NCBI GenBank assembly: GCA_003565095.1
Contig: PXDI01000402.1
Coordinates: 1 to 27,114, forward strand
Direction: 5' to 3'
DNA: 27,114 nucleotides
Origin: PVC group bacterium
Lineage (GTDB): Bacteria > Verrucomicrobiota > Kiritimatiellia > UBA8416 > PXDI01
Under the pieces are notes generated by a model. That model was not told where the DNA came from and searched no databases. It saw only the letters and a program-made list of their open reading frames with translations. The position numbers were made by a program, and so were the translations under genes. Positions 1 to 7,838 of the stretch are shown here, piece after piece. Positions within the stretch are counted from its first letter, which is position 1. Every line of letters begins with the position of its first letter.

Positions 1-1
1 A

Positions 2-178
2 ACCACACCGTTGAAAGATAAGAATGGTAACGGTACATATACCCGCAGCATGTTGCTGGCTCCGGGACGCTATGAATATAAATTCGTGATTGACGGAGTA
101 TGGTGTGTCGATCCCGAATGCCGCGAATGGGTCCCGAATAGTCAGGGCTCTCTCAACAGTGTTATACAAGTCGGCTAA
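2..178 (+). CDS. C-terminal end of a glycogen-binding (CBM48/AMPK-type) domain protein, 5' truncated
   Basis: Only the last 58 codons are inside the window; the frame is open from position 2 and stops at TAA 176-178. The visible peptide contains PGRYEYKFVIDG followed by VDP, and later NSVIQVG before the stop. This is the characteristic last beta-strands of the AMPK-beta/CBM48 glycogen-binding fold, where aromatic residues contact alpha-1,4-glucan. The gene ends 27 nt before glgP on the same strand, so it is probably the upstream member of the glycogen operon. The rest of the protein is off the edge; it could be a small stand-alone glycogen-binding protein or the tail of a larger enzyme. The domain call is good, the identity of the whole protein is unknown. 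Confidence 0.75.
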   Translation, partial: TTPLKDKNGNGTYTRSMLLAPGRYEYKFVIDGVWCVDPECREWVPNSQGSLNSVIQVG

Positions 179-205
179 CCAAACATTTCCGGAGTTATTT
201 TCCCA

Positions 206-2767
206 ATGATAAATATTCAGCTTTTTAATGTCGCACCGGCTTTCCCAGCAAAACTGCGGTTTCTTGAAGAACTTGCCGGTAATCTCTGGTGGAGCTGGCA
301 TAATGATGCAATTGAATTGTTCCGCCGTATCAATCCGCATATGTGGCGTGAAGCCGGACACAATCCACTTATTTTTCTGAGCCGCCTTCCGCAGAAACGG
401 CTTGAGACACTGGCTGGCGACGATGCATTCCTGCGCCATATGAACGATGTCGAAAAGCGTTTCAGGGCGGATGTCAATGGTAATGAAAAAACATGCGAAT
501 GTTCATCTGACGACGGATGCATTGCCTACTTCTCGCTTGAATACGGCATTCATGAAAGTATCCGCCTCTACTCAGGTGGTTTGGGTGTGCTTGCCGGCGA
601 CCATCTCAAGGCGGCGTCTGACGACAAACTGCCGCTGGTTGCCATCGGACTGATGTACAGACAGGGTTATTTCCAGCAGTATCTCAATCAGGATGGATGG
701 CAGCAGGAACATTACCCCGAAAACCAGTTATATAACCTGCCGATGCATCCGGTCACCGGCAGTGATGGACTGCCGATGCACATCTCCCTGCCTTTGCCCG
801 GCGGAAATTTGCAGGCAATGATCTGGCGGCTTGATGTCGGTCGCGTTCCGCTGTTTCTGCTGGATGCAAACATTCCCGAGAATCCCCCGGAATGGCGTAT
901 TATTAATGCTCAGCTCTACGGCGGCGACCGCACCATCCGGTTGCGCCAGGAACTGCTGCTGGGCATAGGCGGATTCCGCGCATTGCAGGCAATGCAAATG
1001 AATCCACAGGTTTTTCATATGAATGAAGGACATGCCACATTCCTCAGTCTGGCACGCATCTCTCATTTCATGCAAAACGGCATCAGCCTGGAGGCGGCTA
1101 CGGAAATTGTCTCACGCACCAACTGCTTTACAACCCATACCCCCGTTCCGGCGGGTAATGAAATGTTTCATGTTGACCTGCTGCGCCCGCATTTGGAAGC
1201 ACTGCATGATGAAATCAACATCGACCCGAAGGAAGTCATCAAGTGGGGGCAGCCGCCGAATATTGAAAAGGACCACCACGAAATTTCCATGACCGTGCTT
1301 GGGTTGCGCTGGGCGGCTTTCAATAACGGCGTCAGCAGATTGCACGGCAAGGTCGCCCGCAAGATGTGGGGACAGTTATGGCCGGGCCGGCCTGAAGATG
1401 AGCTGCCGATTGATTACATCACCAACGGTGTGCATGTCCCGTCATGGATGTCGGAAGATAATGCGGCATTATGCAACCGGTACCTGGGTGCCGACTGGGC
1501 ACGCCGCACTGAAACAGATGATGCTAAACGCGGAATTGAGTTAATTCCTGACGAAGAGTTGTGGCGCGCGCATGAACTTGGACGCTCCCGGCTGATCAGA
1601 AGCTGTCGCGAAATGATGGAAAAACAATACCGTGCACGTAATGCAACCCGTGCCGAGCTGACACAGGCCAAGGGTGTGCTTGAGCACGATATCCTTACCA
1701 TTGGCTTTGCACGGCGTTTTGCCACTTATAAACGCGCGACCCTCCTGCTCAAGGATATTGAGCGTTTTGAAGCATTGCTCACCAACGAAGACCGGCCGGT
1801 TCAATTCATTTTTGCCGGCAAGGCACATCCCGCTGATGAACACGGCAAGGACCTGATCAGGCAACTGGTACAGTTTTCAAAACGCCCGGCTGTGCGCCGC
1901 AGAATAATCTTCCTGGAAAATTATGATATGAACATCGCGCGGCGGATGGTACAAGGGATTGATGTATGGCTGAATGTTCCACGCCGCCCCCAGGAGGCAT
2001 CCGGCACTTCCGGCATGAAAGCGGCCATTAATGGCGGTTTGAATGTCAGTGTACTGGACGGCTGGTGGGACGAAGGCTGCACCAAGGATACCGGCTGGGC
2101 GATTGGCGCCGGTGAAGAATATGATGATCCGGAATACGGCGATGTGGTCGAATCACAGGCCCTTTATAATATTCTGGAAAATGAAGTGATTCCATGCTTT
2201 TACGAACGAACGGCCGGCGACATGCCACAGCAATGGATTCATATGATGAAGGCCTCCATCAAAATGGGGCTTTCATTTTTCACCAGCCACCGCATGGTCG
2301 GTGAGTACTACACAAAATTCTATCAACCGGCACGCGAAAACTACCGGAGGTTGACGGAAAACGACTGCGCTGAAGCCGGCAAACTGGTGAAACTGCGCCA
2401 GCGGCTCCGTGAAAATTGGAAAGAGATCCACATCAGCCGGCCCCATGCCGACCGCGAAACAACCCAGTTCCATGTCGGTGACGAATTCACGGTAAGCGTT
2501 GAAGTTAATCTCGGAAAACTGAAACCCGAGGAAGTCGAGGTACAGGTTTATTACGGACCGGTTGATTCATATAATCAGATTATTACCAGCCACCGCGTTG
2601 CAATGGAACTCGCAGAAAACAAGAATGACTCTGCTTATCTTTACAGCCGGTCCATTGCATGTGAGCGTACCGGACGTTACGGCTTTACCGTAAGGGTCGT
2701 TCCAAGCGGAAATGATTGGAATGCCGTGACCCCCGGATTCATGACCTGGACGGACGGCGCTGCATGA
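206..2767 (+). CDS. glgP: Alpha-glucan (glycogen) phosphorylase, GT35, DUF3417-containing short type
   Basis: This 853-residue enzyme should release glucose-1-phosphate from the non-reducing ends of glycogen or maltodextrin in the cytoplasm, using pyridoxal phosphate. The first ~110 residues carry the DUF3417 signature (NLWWSWH near residue 26, then a GHNP motif near 51), typical of the TIGR02094 phosphorylase branch rather than the E. coli GlgP branch. The catalytic body has GGLG at 124-127 and the cofactor motif GTSGMKAAINGG, whose Lys605 should form the Schiff base. A beta-rich tail from about residue 740 is also usual for this branch, and the length is normal. GGAG at 191-194 lies 11 nt before the ATG. 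The stop codon overlaps the glgA start (ATGA), so phosphorylase and synthase are translationally coupled. Confidence 0.95.
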   Translation: MINIQLFNVAPAFPAKLRFLEELAGNLWWSWHNDAIELFRRINPHMWREAGHNPLIFLSRLPQKRLETLAGDDAFLRHMNDVEKRFRADVNGNEKTCECSSDDGCIAYFSLEYGIHESIRLYSGGLGVLAGDHLKAASDDKLPLVAIGLMYRQGYFQQYLNQDGWQQEHYPENQLYNLPMHPVTGSDGLPMHISLPLPGGNLQAMIWRLDVGRVPLFLLDANIPENPPEWRIINAQLYGGDRTIRLRQELLLGIGGFRALQAMQMNPQVFHMNEGHATFLSLARISHFMQNGISLEAATEIVSRTNCFTTHTPVPAGNEMFHVDLLRPHLEALHDEINIDPKEVIKWGQPPNIEKDHHEISMTVLGLRWAAFNNGVSRLHGKVARKMWGQLWPGRPEDELPIDYITNGVHVPSWMSEDNAALCNRYLGADWARRTETDDAKRGIELIPDEELWRAHELGRSRLIRSCREMMEKQYRARNATRAELTQAKGVLEHDILTIGFARRFATYKRATLLLKDIERFEALLTNEDRPVQFIFAGKAHPADEHGKDLIRQLVQFSKRPAVRRRIIFLENYDMNIARRMVQGIDVWLNVPRRPQEASGTSGMKAAINGGLNVSVLDGWWDEGCTKDTGWAIGAGEEYDDPEYGDVVESQALYNILENEVIPCFYERTAGDMPQQWIHMMKASIKMGLSFFTSHRMVGEYYTKFYQPARENYRRLTENDCAEAGKLVKLRQRLRENWKEIHISRPHADRETTQFHVGDEFTVSVEVNLGKLKPEEVEVQVYYGPVDSYNQIITSHRVAMELAENKNDSAYLYSRSIACERTGRYGFTVRVVPSGNDWNAVTPGFMTWTDGAA

Positions 2768-4299
2768 AGGCTGCCGGAATAAACATTCCACGCAGACGTA
2801 ATCCGCGCATTCTGGTGGTCACTCCGGAAATAACTTATCTTCCGCAGGGAATGGGCAACCTTGCCAACCGCCTTAACGCCAAGGCCGGAGGACTGGCGGA
2901 TGTCTCGGCCTCACTTGTCTCAGCTTTGTACGAGCTTGGTGCAGACGTGCACGTCGCCCTGCCCCACTACCGCAGAATGTTCCACATCGATGTCGGCAAG
3001 TTAATCAGTGAGGAGCTGCGTGTTTACCAGAGCAAACTGCCCGATACGCGGCTGCATCTGGCCGAAGACCGCATCTTTTATTACCGCGACACTGTCTACA
3101 GCGGTTACGATCACGACAGCCGCAGAATCGCCCTCGCTTTCCAGCGCGAAGTTATTAACAATATTATTCCGCTGGTAAAACCAGACCTGATTCATTGCAA
3201 TGACTGGATGACCGGCCTGATCCCCGGCCTGGCACGCAGACTTAATATCCCCTGCCTGTTTACCATTCATAATATCCATACGCAGATCTCCACACTTGCG
3301 GAGATCGAAGACCGCGGGATTGATGCTGCGGAGTTCTGGCCGTATCTTTACTACAAGTGGCCGCCCTATAACTACGAATCAACCCGTGACTCCAATCCGG
3401 TTGATCTGCTCAATTCCGGCATTTTCTCATCGCATTTTATAAATACCGTCAGCCCGACATTTCTGAAAGAAGTGGTTGACGGAAAACACGCTTTTGTCCC
3501 GGGCCACATCCGCAACGAAATCGCCGGGAAATACAGTGCCGGTTGCGCAGAAGGAATTCTGAATGCGCCGGATGAAAGTTACAACCCCGAAACAGATCCG
3601 CATTTGCCCGTCAAATTTAATGTACAAAGCGCCATTGAGGGTAAACGGCAGAATAAACTGGCTTTCCAAAAAGCCGTAGGCTTGCACGAAGACCATGATG
3701 CCCCGCTGTTTTTCTGGCCGTCGCGGCTGGATCCTGTGCAGAAGGGCTGCCAGTTGCTAAGCGACATTCTCTACGGCATGATTGATAAATGGTGGGATCA
3801 GGGCATTCAGGTTGCCTTTGTCGCCAACGGAGCATACCAGGATGTCTTCCACAGAATCGTTGCACAGCACGATTTTTACGGCAGAGTGGCTGTATGCGAT
3901 TTCAGCGAAACACTTTCCCGAATGGGATATGCCGCTTCGGACTTTATGCTGATGCCATCTCTTTTTGAGCCATGCGGCCTGCCGCAGATGACCAGCGCAA
4001 TTTACGGGTCACTGCCGATAGTACATGATACCGGCGGCCTTCACGATACCGTCCGGCATATTGACACCATCGGCAAGCATGGCAATGGATTTGTTTTTGA
4101 AAATTATGACAGCGGCGGACTCTGGTGGGCAGTCGAACAGGCAATGCATTTCTATAATCTTCCCGGCGAACAGAAGAACGCTATGACTCAACAGATCATG
4201 CAGGAATCACTATCAAATTTCAATCACAAGGTAACCGCCCAGAGCTATATTGATCTTTATGAGAGAATGCTGAACCGCCCATTGGTCGGCATCTTCTAA
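2764..4299 (+). CDS. glgA: Glycogen/starch synthase, GT5
   Basis: This 511-residue protein should extend alpha-1,4-glucan from a nucleotide-sugar donor (ADP-glucose in most bacteria). I start it at the ATG overlapping the glgP stop (2764); an in-frame ATG at 2716 lies inside glgP and would add 16 unconvincing residues. The GT-B fold is visible: donor-binding KAGGLADV with Lys40, HCNDWMTG and FTIHNIHTQ in the N-lobe, SRLDPVQKG (Arg321, Lys327) opening the C-lobe, and FEPCGLPQM with catalytic Glu402. Two oddities are a dozen extra residues between the first beta-strand and the KAGGL motif, and six rather than the usual five positions between the Arg and Lys of the C-lobe phosphate-binding motif. 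It sits between glgP and glgB. No glgC is in the window, so the donor supply is encoded elsewhere. Confidence 0.93.
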   Translation: MKAAGINIPRRRNPRILVVTPEITYLPQGMGNLANRLNAKAGGLADVSASLVSALYELGADVHVALPHYRRMFHIDVGKLISEELRVYQSKLPDTRLHLAEDRIFYYRDTVYSGYDHDSRRIALAFQREVINNIIPLVKPDLIHCNDWMTGLIPGLARRLNIPCLFTIHNIHTQISTLAEIEDRGIDAAEFWPYLYYKWPPYNYESTRDSNPVDLLNSGIFSSHFINTVSPTFLKEVVDGKHAFVPGHIRNEIAGKYSAGCAEGILNAPDESYNPETDPHLPVKFNVQSAIEGKRQNKLAFQKAVGLHEDHDAPLFFWPSRLDPVQKGCQLLSDILYGMIDKWWDQGIQVAFVANGAYQDVFHRIVAQHDFYGRVAVCDFSETLSRMGYAASDFMLMPSLFEPCGLPQMTSAIYGSLPIVHDTGGLHDTVRHIDTIGKHGNGFVFENYDSGGLWWAVEQAMHFYNLPGEQKNAMTQQIMQESLSNFNHKVTAQSYIDLYERMLNRPLVGIF

Positions 4300-4303
4300 A
4301 ATA

Positions 4304-6316
4304 ATGAGTCCAAATAAGCTAAATTATAATGCGCCATGGGGTGATTGCTGGCTGCAGCCGTTCTCCGGTCATATTGAGTGGCGCATGCAGCACGCCGATC
4401 ACACACAAACCAGACTCACCGGAGACACGGGTTCGTTAACGGATTTTGCATCAGGTCACGAATATTTCGGGCTGCATCTCCGCAATGAAAAATGGCGTCT
4501 GGCCGAATGGGCGCCAAATGCCACCGCCATCCACTTGATTGGCGACTTCAACAACTGGGAGCGCTCGAATGATTTTGCAATGCAGCGTTGCAACGCTGCC
4601 GGCACCTGGGTGCTGGAGCTTCCGCTTCAGGCTTTACGCCACGGACAGCATTACAAACTTTATATGGAATGGCCCGGCGGACATGGTGAGCGCATTCCCG
4701 CATATGCCCGCCGCGTTGTACAGGACAATAACACAAAAATGTTTACCGCTCAGGTGTGGCAGCCTGAAGAGCACTATGCCTGGCGCAACAACTTTGTGCG
4801 GCCGGACGTTTTTCCGCTGATCTATGAAACCCATGCCGGCATGGCACAGGAACGGGAAGGCGTCGGTTCATACAACGAATTCCGTGAATTCACCCTGCCG
4901 CGGATAGCCCGGGCCGGCTATAACACTATCCAACTGATGGCCTTGATGGAACACCCGTACTACGGGTCATTCGGCTACCATGTATCAAACTTCTTCGCCG
5001 CTTCATCACGTTTCGGCACCCCCGAAGAGCTCAAGGCGCTGATTGACGCAGCACACGGCATGGGGATCGCTGTCATTATGGATATGGTGCACTCACACGC
5101 AGTAAAAAACGAGAATGAAGGACTAGGACGCTTTGACGGGACGCGCTACCAGTACTTCCATGACGGACCGCGTGGCGAACATCCCGCGTGGGATTCACTA
5201 TGCTTTAACTATGCCAAACCGGAAGTCTTACATTTTCTGCTCTCAAACTGCCGGTTCTGGCTGGATGAATACCGGATTGACGGATTCCGTTTTGACGGAA
5301 TCACCAGTATGCTCTACACCCATCACGGTCTCGGTCCCGGTTTCAATTCATATGAAGACTATTTCAACCATAATGTCGATGAGGATGCCCTGGCATATCT
5401 GACACTTGCCAATCGCGTAATACATTCCCTCCGGCCTGATGCAATGACCATTGCCGAGGATGTCAGCGGCATGCCCGGACTGGCTGCTCCGCTTGAAGCC
5501 GGCGGCTGCGGTTTTGACTACCGGCTCGCAATGGGGATTCCTGACTTGTGGTTCAAGCTGGCCAACGATGTCCGGGATGAGGACTGGAGCATGCAGAAGA
5601 TCTGGCATGAGCTGAACAACCGCCGGGTTGAGGAGCAGACCGTTAGCTATGTTGAATCGCATGACCAGGCCCTGGTCGGCGGCAAAAGCATGATTTTTGA
5701 GCTGATCGACGCGGCAATGTATGATGCCATGCGCAAAGATGACCGCAACCTGCAGGTGGCACGCGGAATAGCCTTGCACAAAATGATGCGGCTGGTAACC
5801 GTTGGCGCAGCCGCCCATGCGTATCTTAATTTTATGGGCAACGAGTTCGGCCATCCCGAGTGGATCGATTTTCCGCGCGAAGGCAACAACTGGTCATACC
5901 ACTATGCCCGGCGCCTGTGGAGCCTGCTCGATAACAACGAGCTTCTCTATCATTGCCTGGCGGATTTTGACCGCGCTATGACCGCTCTGGTAAACCGCGG
6001 TAAATGGCAGGAAACATCACCTAAACTACTGAAAGTCGATAATGCCGATAAAGTGCTGGCTTTTGAACGCGCAGGTTTCTTCTTTTTCTTCAACTTTCAT
6101 CCCGATAAATCATACACAGATTATGCTCAGGAAGTACTGCCCGGCTGCTACAAGTTGGCACTGGATTGTGACAGCCCTGAATTCGGTGGACACGGACGCA
6201 TCGAACCTGAACAGCTGTATCATACAATCCCGCACGTCGAATCAAATACACTCAAACACTGCGCCCACCTCTACCTGCCGTCCCGCAGCGCTGTTGTACT
6301 GGAGCGGCAGCTATAA
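4304..6316 (+). CDS. glgB: 1,4-alpha-glucan branching enzyme, GH13_8 (eukaryote-like) type
   Basis: This 670-residue enzyme should cut alpha-1,4 chains and re-attach them as alpha-1,6 branches on glycogen. A CBM48 domain occupies roughly residues 60-155 (AEWAPNA, then GDFNNWER), followed by a GH13 barrel. Catalytic residues are visible: Asp331 in GFRFDG (nucleophile), Glu385 in TIAEDVSG (acid/base) and Asp454 in ESHDQ. The stretches NTIQLMALMEHPYYGSFGYH and DEDALAYLTLAN, and VGGKS after the third catalytic residue, match plant, fungal and animal branching enzymes (GH13_8), not the usual bacterial GH13_9 GlgB. It begins 4 nt after the glgA stop and closes the operon. The opposing export operon ends only 19 nt downstream, and I see no hairpin terminator between them. 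Confidence 0.94.
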   Translation: MSPNKLNYNAPWGDCWLQPFSGHIEWRMQHADHTQTRLTGDTGSLTDFASGHEYFGLHLRNEKWRLAEWAPNATAIHLIGDFNNWERSNDFAMQRCNAAGTWVLELPLQALRHGQHYKLYMEWPGGHGERIPAYARRVVQDNNTKMFTAQVWQPEEHYAWRNNFVRPDVFPLIYETHAGMAQEREGVGSYNEFREFTLPRIARAGYNTIQLMALMEHPYYGSFGYHVSNFFAASSRFGTPEELKALIDAAHGMGIAVIMDMVHSHAVKNENEGLGRFDGTRYQYFHDGPRGEHPAWDSLCFNYAKPEVLHFLLSNCRFWLDEYRIDGFRFDGITSMLYTHHGLGPGFNSYEDYFNHNVDEDALAYLTLANRVIHSLRPDAMTIAEDVSGMPGLAAPLEAGGCGFDYRLAMGIPDLWFKLANDVRDEDWSMQKIWHELNNRRVEEQTVSYVESHDQALVGGKSMIFELIDAAMYDAMRKDDRNLQVARGIALHKMMRLVTVGAAAHAYLNFMGNEFGHPEWIDFPREGNNWSYHYARRLWSLLDNNELLYHCLADFDRAMTALVNRGKWQETSPKLLKVDNADKVLAFERAGFFFFFNFHPDKSYTDYAQEVLPGCYKLALDCDSPEFGGHGRIEPEQLYHTIPHVESNTLKHCAHLYLPSRSAVVLERQL

Positions 6317-6335
6317 CAACCCGCCGCCCGGCTTC

Positions 6336-6941
6336 TCATGTATCCGGCAACCCGGGAATCAGCTCGTCAGGAAACTGCTGCAAGCTGAGCCAGGCATCCT
6401 GCACAATTTGACGAGCCTCACGTTCATAACGCGAACCGATTGTCCAGCGCTGTGCTTCCAGCGCCTCCTCCAGCATTCCGGCTTGCGTATATAATTCCAC
6501 CCTGACCAGATGATGGTAAGGCTCCCAGAAATGCCAATCGACAAACTCATCCCAGATTGCAATGGCATCTGAGATCGACTCATCCGCCTTCAGCCGTGCG
6601 TTCAGCAATTGCACAGAACTGCGGTACGGATTGAGCGCCATAGAAACACCCGCCCACTTACCTGCTTCAGAACGCAGCCGCCGGTCACGCACCCGCCCAT
6701 GCCCGCCCGACTCCAGATAAGCACGCTCACCGGCATAAATTGTAAAATAATAATTATGCGGATACAGCCGATGGGCACTCTCGCAACGCCGCAAAACACC
6801 ACGCACATCCATTTGGCCGACACCGTAACGTGACTGATGATATAAAGACTGCGCAAGACTCGCACGCATACCGTGAACAAATCCCGCGCCGCACAGCACG
6901 ATCAGCAACGCCCCGGCAATAATACGTTGTTTTACAATCAT
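6336..6941 (-). CDS. Small exported helical-repeat protein at the end of the polysaccharide-export operon
   Basis: The 201-residue product begins with a hydrophobic segment (residues 6-23, IIAGALLIVLCGAGFVHG after MIVKQR) that is either a signal peptide or a single membrane anchor. The rest is predicted helical with TPR-like pairs: AHRLYPHNYYF near 56, AGKWAGVSMALNPYRSS near 93, and VELYTQAGMLEEALEAQRW near 148. The NP and YP turns after short helices resemble the periplasmic TPR tails of O-antigen ligase/Wzy-type membrane proteins, but the polytopic part is absent. It is the last gene of the minus-strand operon, 27 nt after the Wza-like gene, so a scaffold role in polysaccharide export or assembly is the best inference. 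I do not recognise a named family. Confidence 0.75.
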   Translation of the reverse strand: MIVKQRIIAGALLIVLCGAGFVHGMRASLAQSLYHQSRYGVGQMDVRGVLRRCESAHRLYPHNYYFTIYAGERAYLESGGHGRVRDRRLRSEAGKWAGVSMALNPYRSSVQLLNARLKADESISDAIAIWDEFVDWHFWEPYHHLVRVELYTQAGMLEEALEAQRWTIGSRYEREARQIVQDAWLSLQQFPDELIPGLPDT

Positions 6942-6968
6942 TACGCCCGTTTCCGCAAAGCTGTCTGT

Positions 6969-7838
6969 TTAAAAAAAGACCCGGCGATTGACAATAATAA
7001 TATCGCCCGGCTGGATTCTCGGATCAGGATCACGCTGCCGCTCAATCCGGGTGGCGTTGAACCGCAAGGACTCACCGCTGCGTATTATGTTTATGCGACT
7101 CGGTCGCGCATAATCGGTATAACCGCCTGCTGTCGACAACGCCTGAATCAGCGTAATATCACCGCTCATCGGATAACGCCCAGGTCGCTGCACTTCACCG
7201 CGCACAAAATACTCATCACTCTGCGCTACGATTATTGCGTCAATCCGCCGGTAAAATCCGCCGTCTATAAAAGCCCGCTCAATCGCCTTCTCAGCCTCCG
7301 CGGTCGTAAGCCCCGCCACCCTGACCGACCCGATCAAACCGATCTTTATATTCCCCAACTCATCGACTACATCAGAAATATCCTCCGGAGTAGGAATCCC
7401 GCGCAAAAAGACATTCACCCTGTCTCCACGCCGTAAAACACTGAACGGAGCACGCGGCTCGGGTTCTACAACCGCTTCCGCCACCTCCGCCGCCTCATCG
7501 CTAATGCTTTCCGCCGACAAATCAACATCAGCGGCTTCTGCACGCTCAACCGCTGCGGCGGTTTCCAGTACCTCTTCAGAATCATCCACAGGTACAGCAG
7601 CATCCTCCACGATAACCACCGTATCCGGATCATCCGTTTCCTGCGTCTCTGTATCCGCAACGGCTATAGCCGTATCACTCAAGGAAACCGTATGAACGCG
7701 ACCGGCATGCTCTGGAACATACCGCGGCATACGCGCATCCGGCATCCCCGGACCGGCACACCCAGTCAGAAGAAACAATAATGCTGCTCCGCAAAGAACA
7801 CGCATCATCTTTATGTATATGACCGGTTCATTGATCAT
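6969..7838 (-). CDS. Wza-like outer-membrane polysaccharide export lipoprotein (OPX family)
   Basis: This 289-residue protein should form the periplasmic/outer-membrane channel for a capsule or exopolysaccharide. A lipoprotein signal is clear: MMRVLCGAALLFLLTGC with the lipobox Cys at residue 27. The chosen start overlaps the stop of the upstream kinase gene by 4 nt (ATGA at 7835-7838); starts at Met11 or Met12 are possible and would trim the signal to a more usual length. Residues ~131-205 are the Poly_export domain (PFSVLRRGDRVNVFLRG to DAIIVAQSDEYFVRGEV), and residues ~208-262 are an SLBB domain (GRYPMSGDITLIQALSTAGG). The end carries QPGDIIIVNRR. Between the lipid anchor and the first domain is a strongly acidic Asp/Glu/Ala/Val linker (about 54-127), which is unusual. 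It works with the Wzc-like protein encoded immediately upstream. Confidence 0.9.
   Translation of the reverse strand: MINEPVIYIKMMRVLCGAALLFLLTGCAGPGMPDARMPRYVPEHAGRVHTVSLSDTAIAVADTETQETDDPDTVVIVEDAAVPVDDSEEVLETAAAVERAEAADVDLSAESISDEAAEVAEAVVEPEPRAPFSVLRRGDRVNVFLRGIPTPEDISDVVDELGNIKIGLIGSVRVAGLTTAEAEKAIERAFIDGGFYRRIDAIIVAQSDEYFVRGEVQRPGRYPMSGDITLIQALSTAGGYTDYARPSRINIIRSGESLRFNATRIERQRDPDPRIQPGDIIIVNRRVFF

Noticed and set aside
2716..2763. Earlier glgA start (16 extra residues)
   Set aside because: It lies inside glgP and adds no conserved sequence; the ATGA-coupled ATG at 2764 gives a normal N-terminus.
6317..6335. Bidirectional terminator between glgB and the export operon
   Set aside because: The 19 bp are C/G-rich with no convincing inverted repeat or T-run on either strand.
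6873..7436. 187-codon plus-strand frame opposite the Wza-like gene
   Set aside because: The Wza-like protein on the other strand has a lipobox and OPX domains; this frame has no signature and spans the end of the neighbouring gene.
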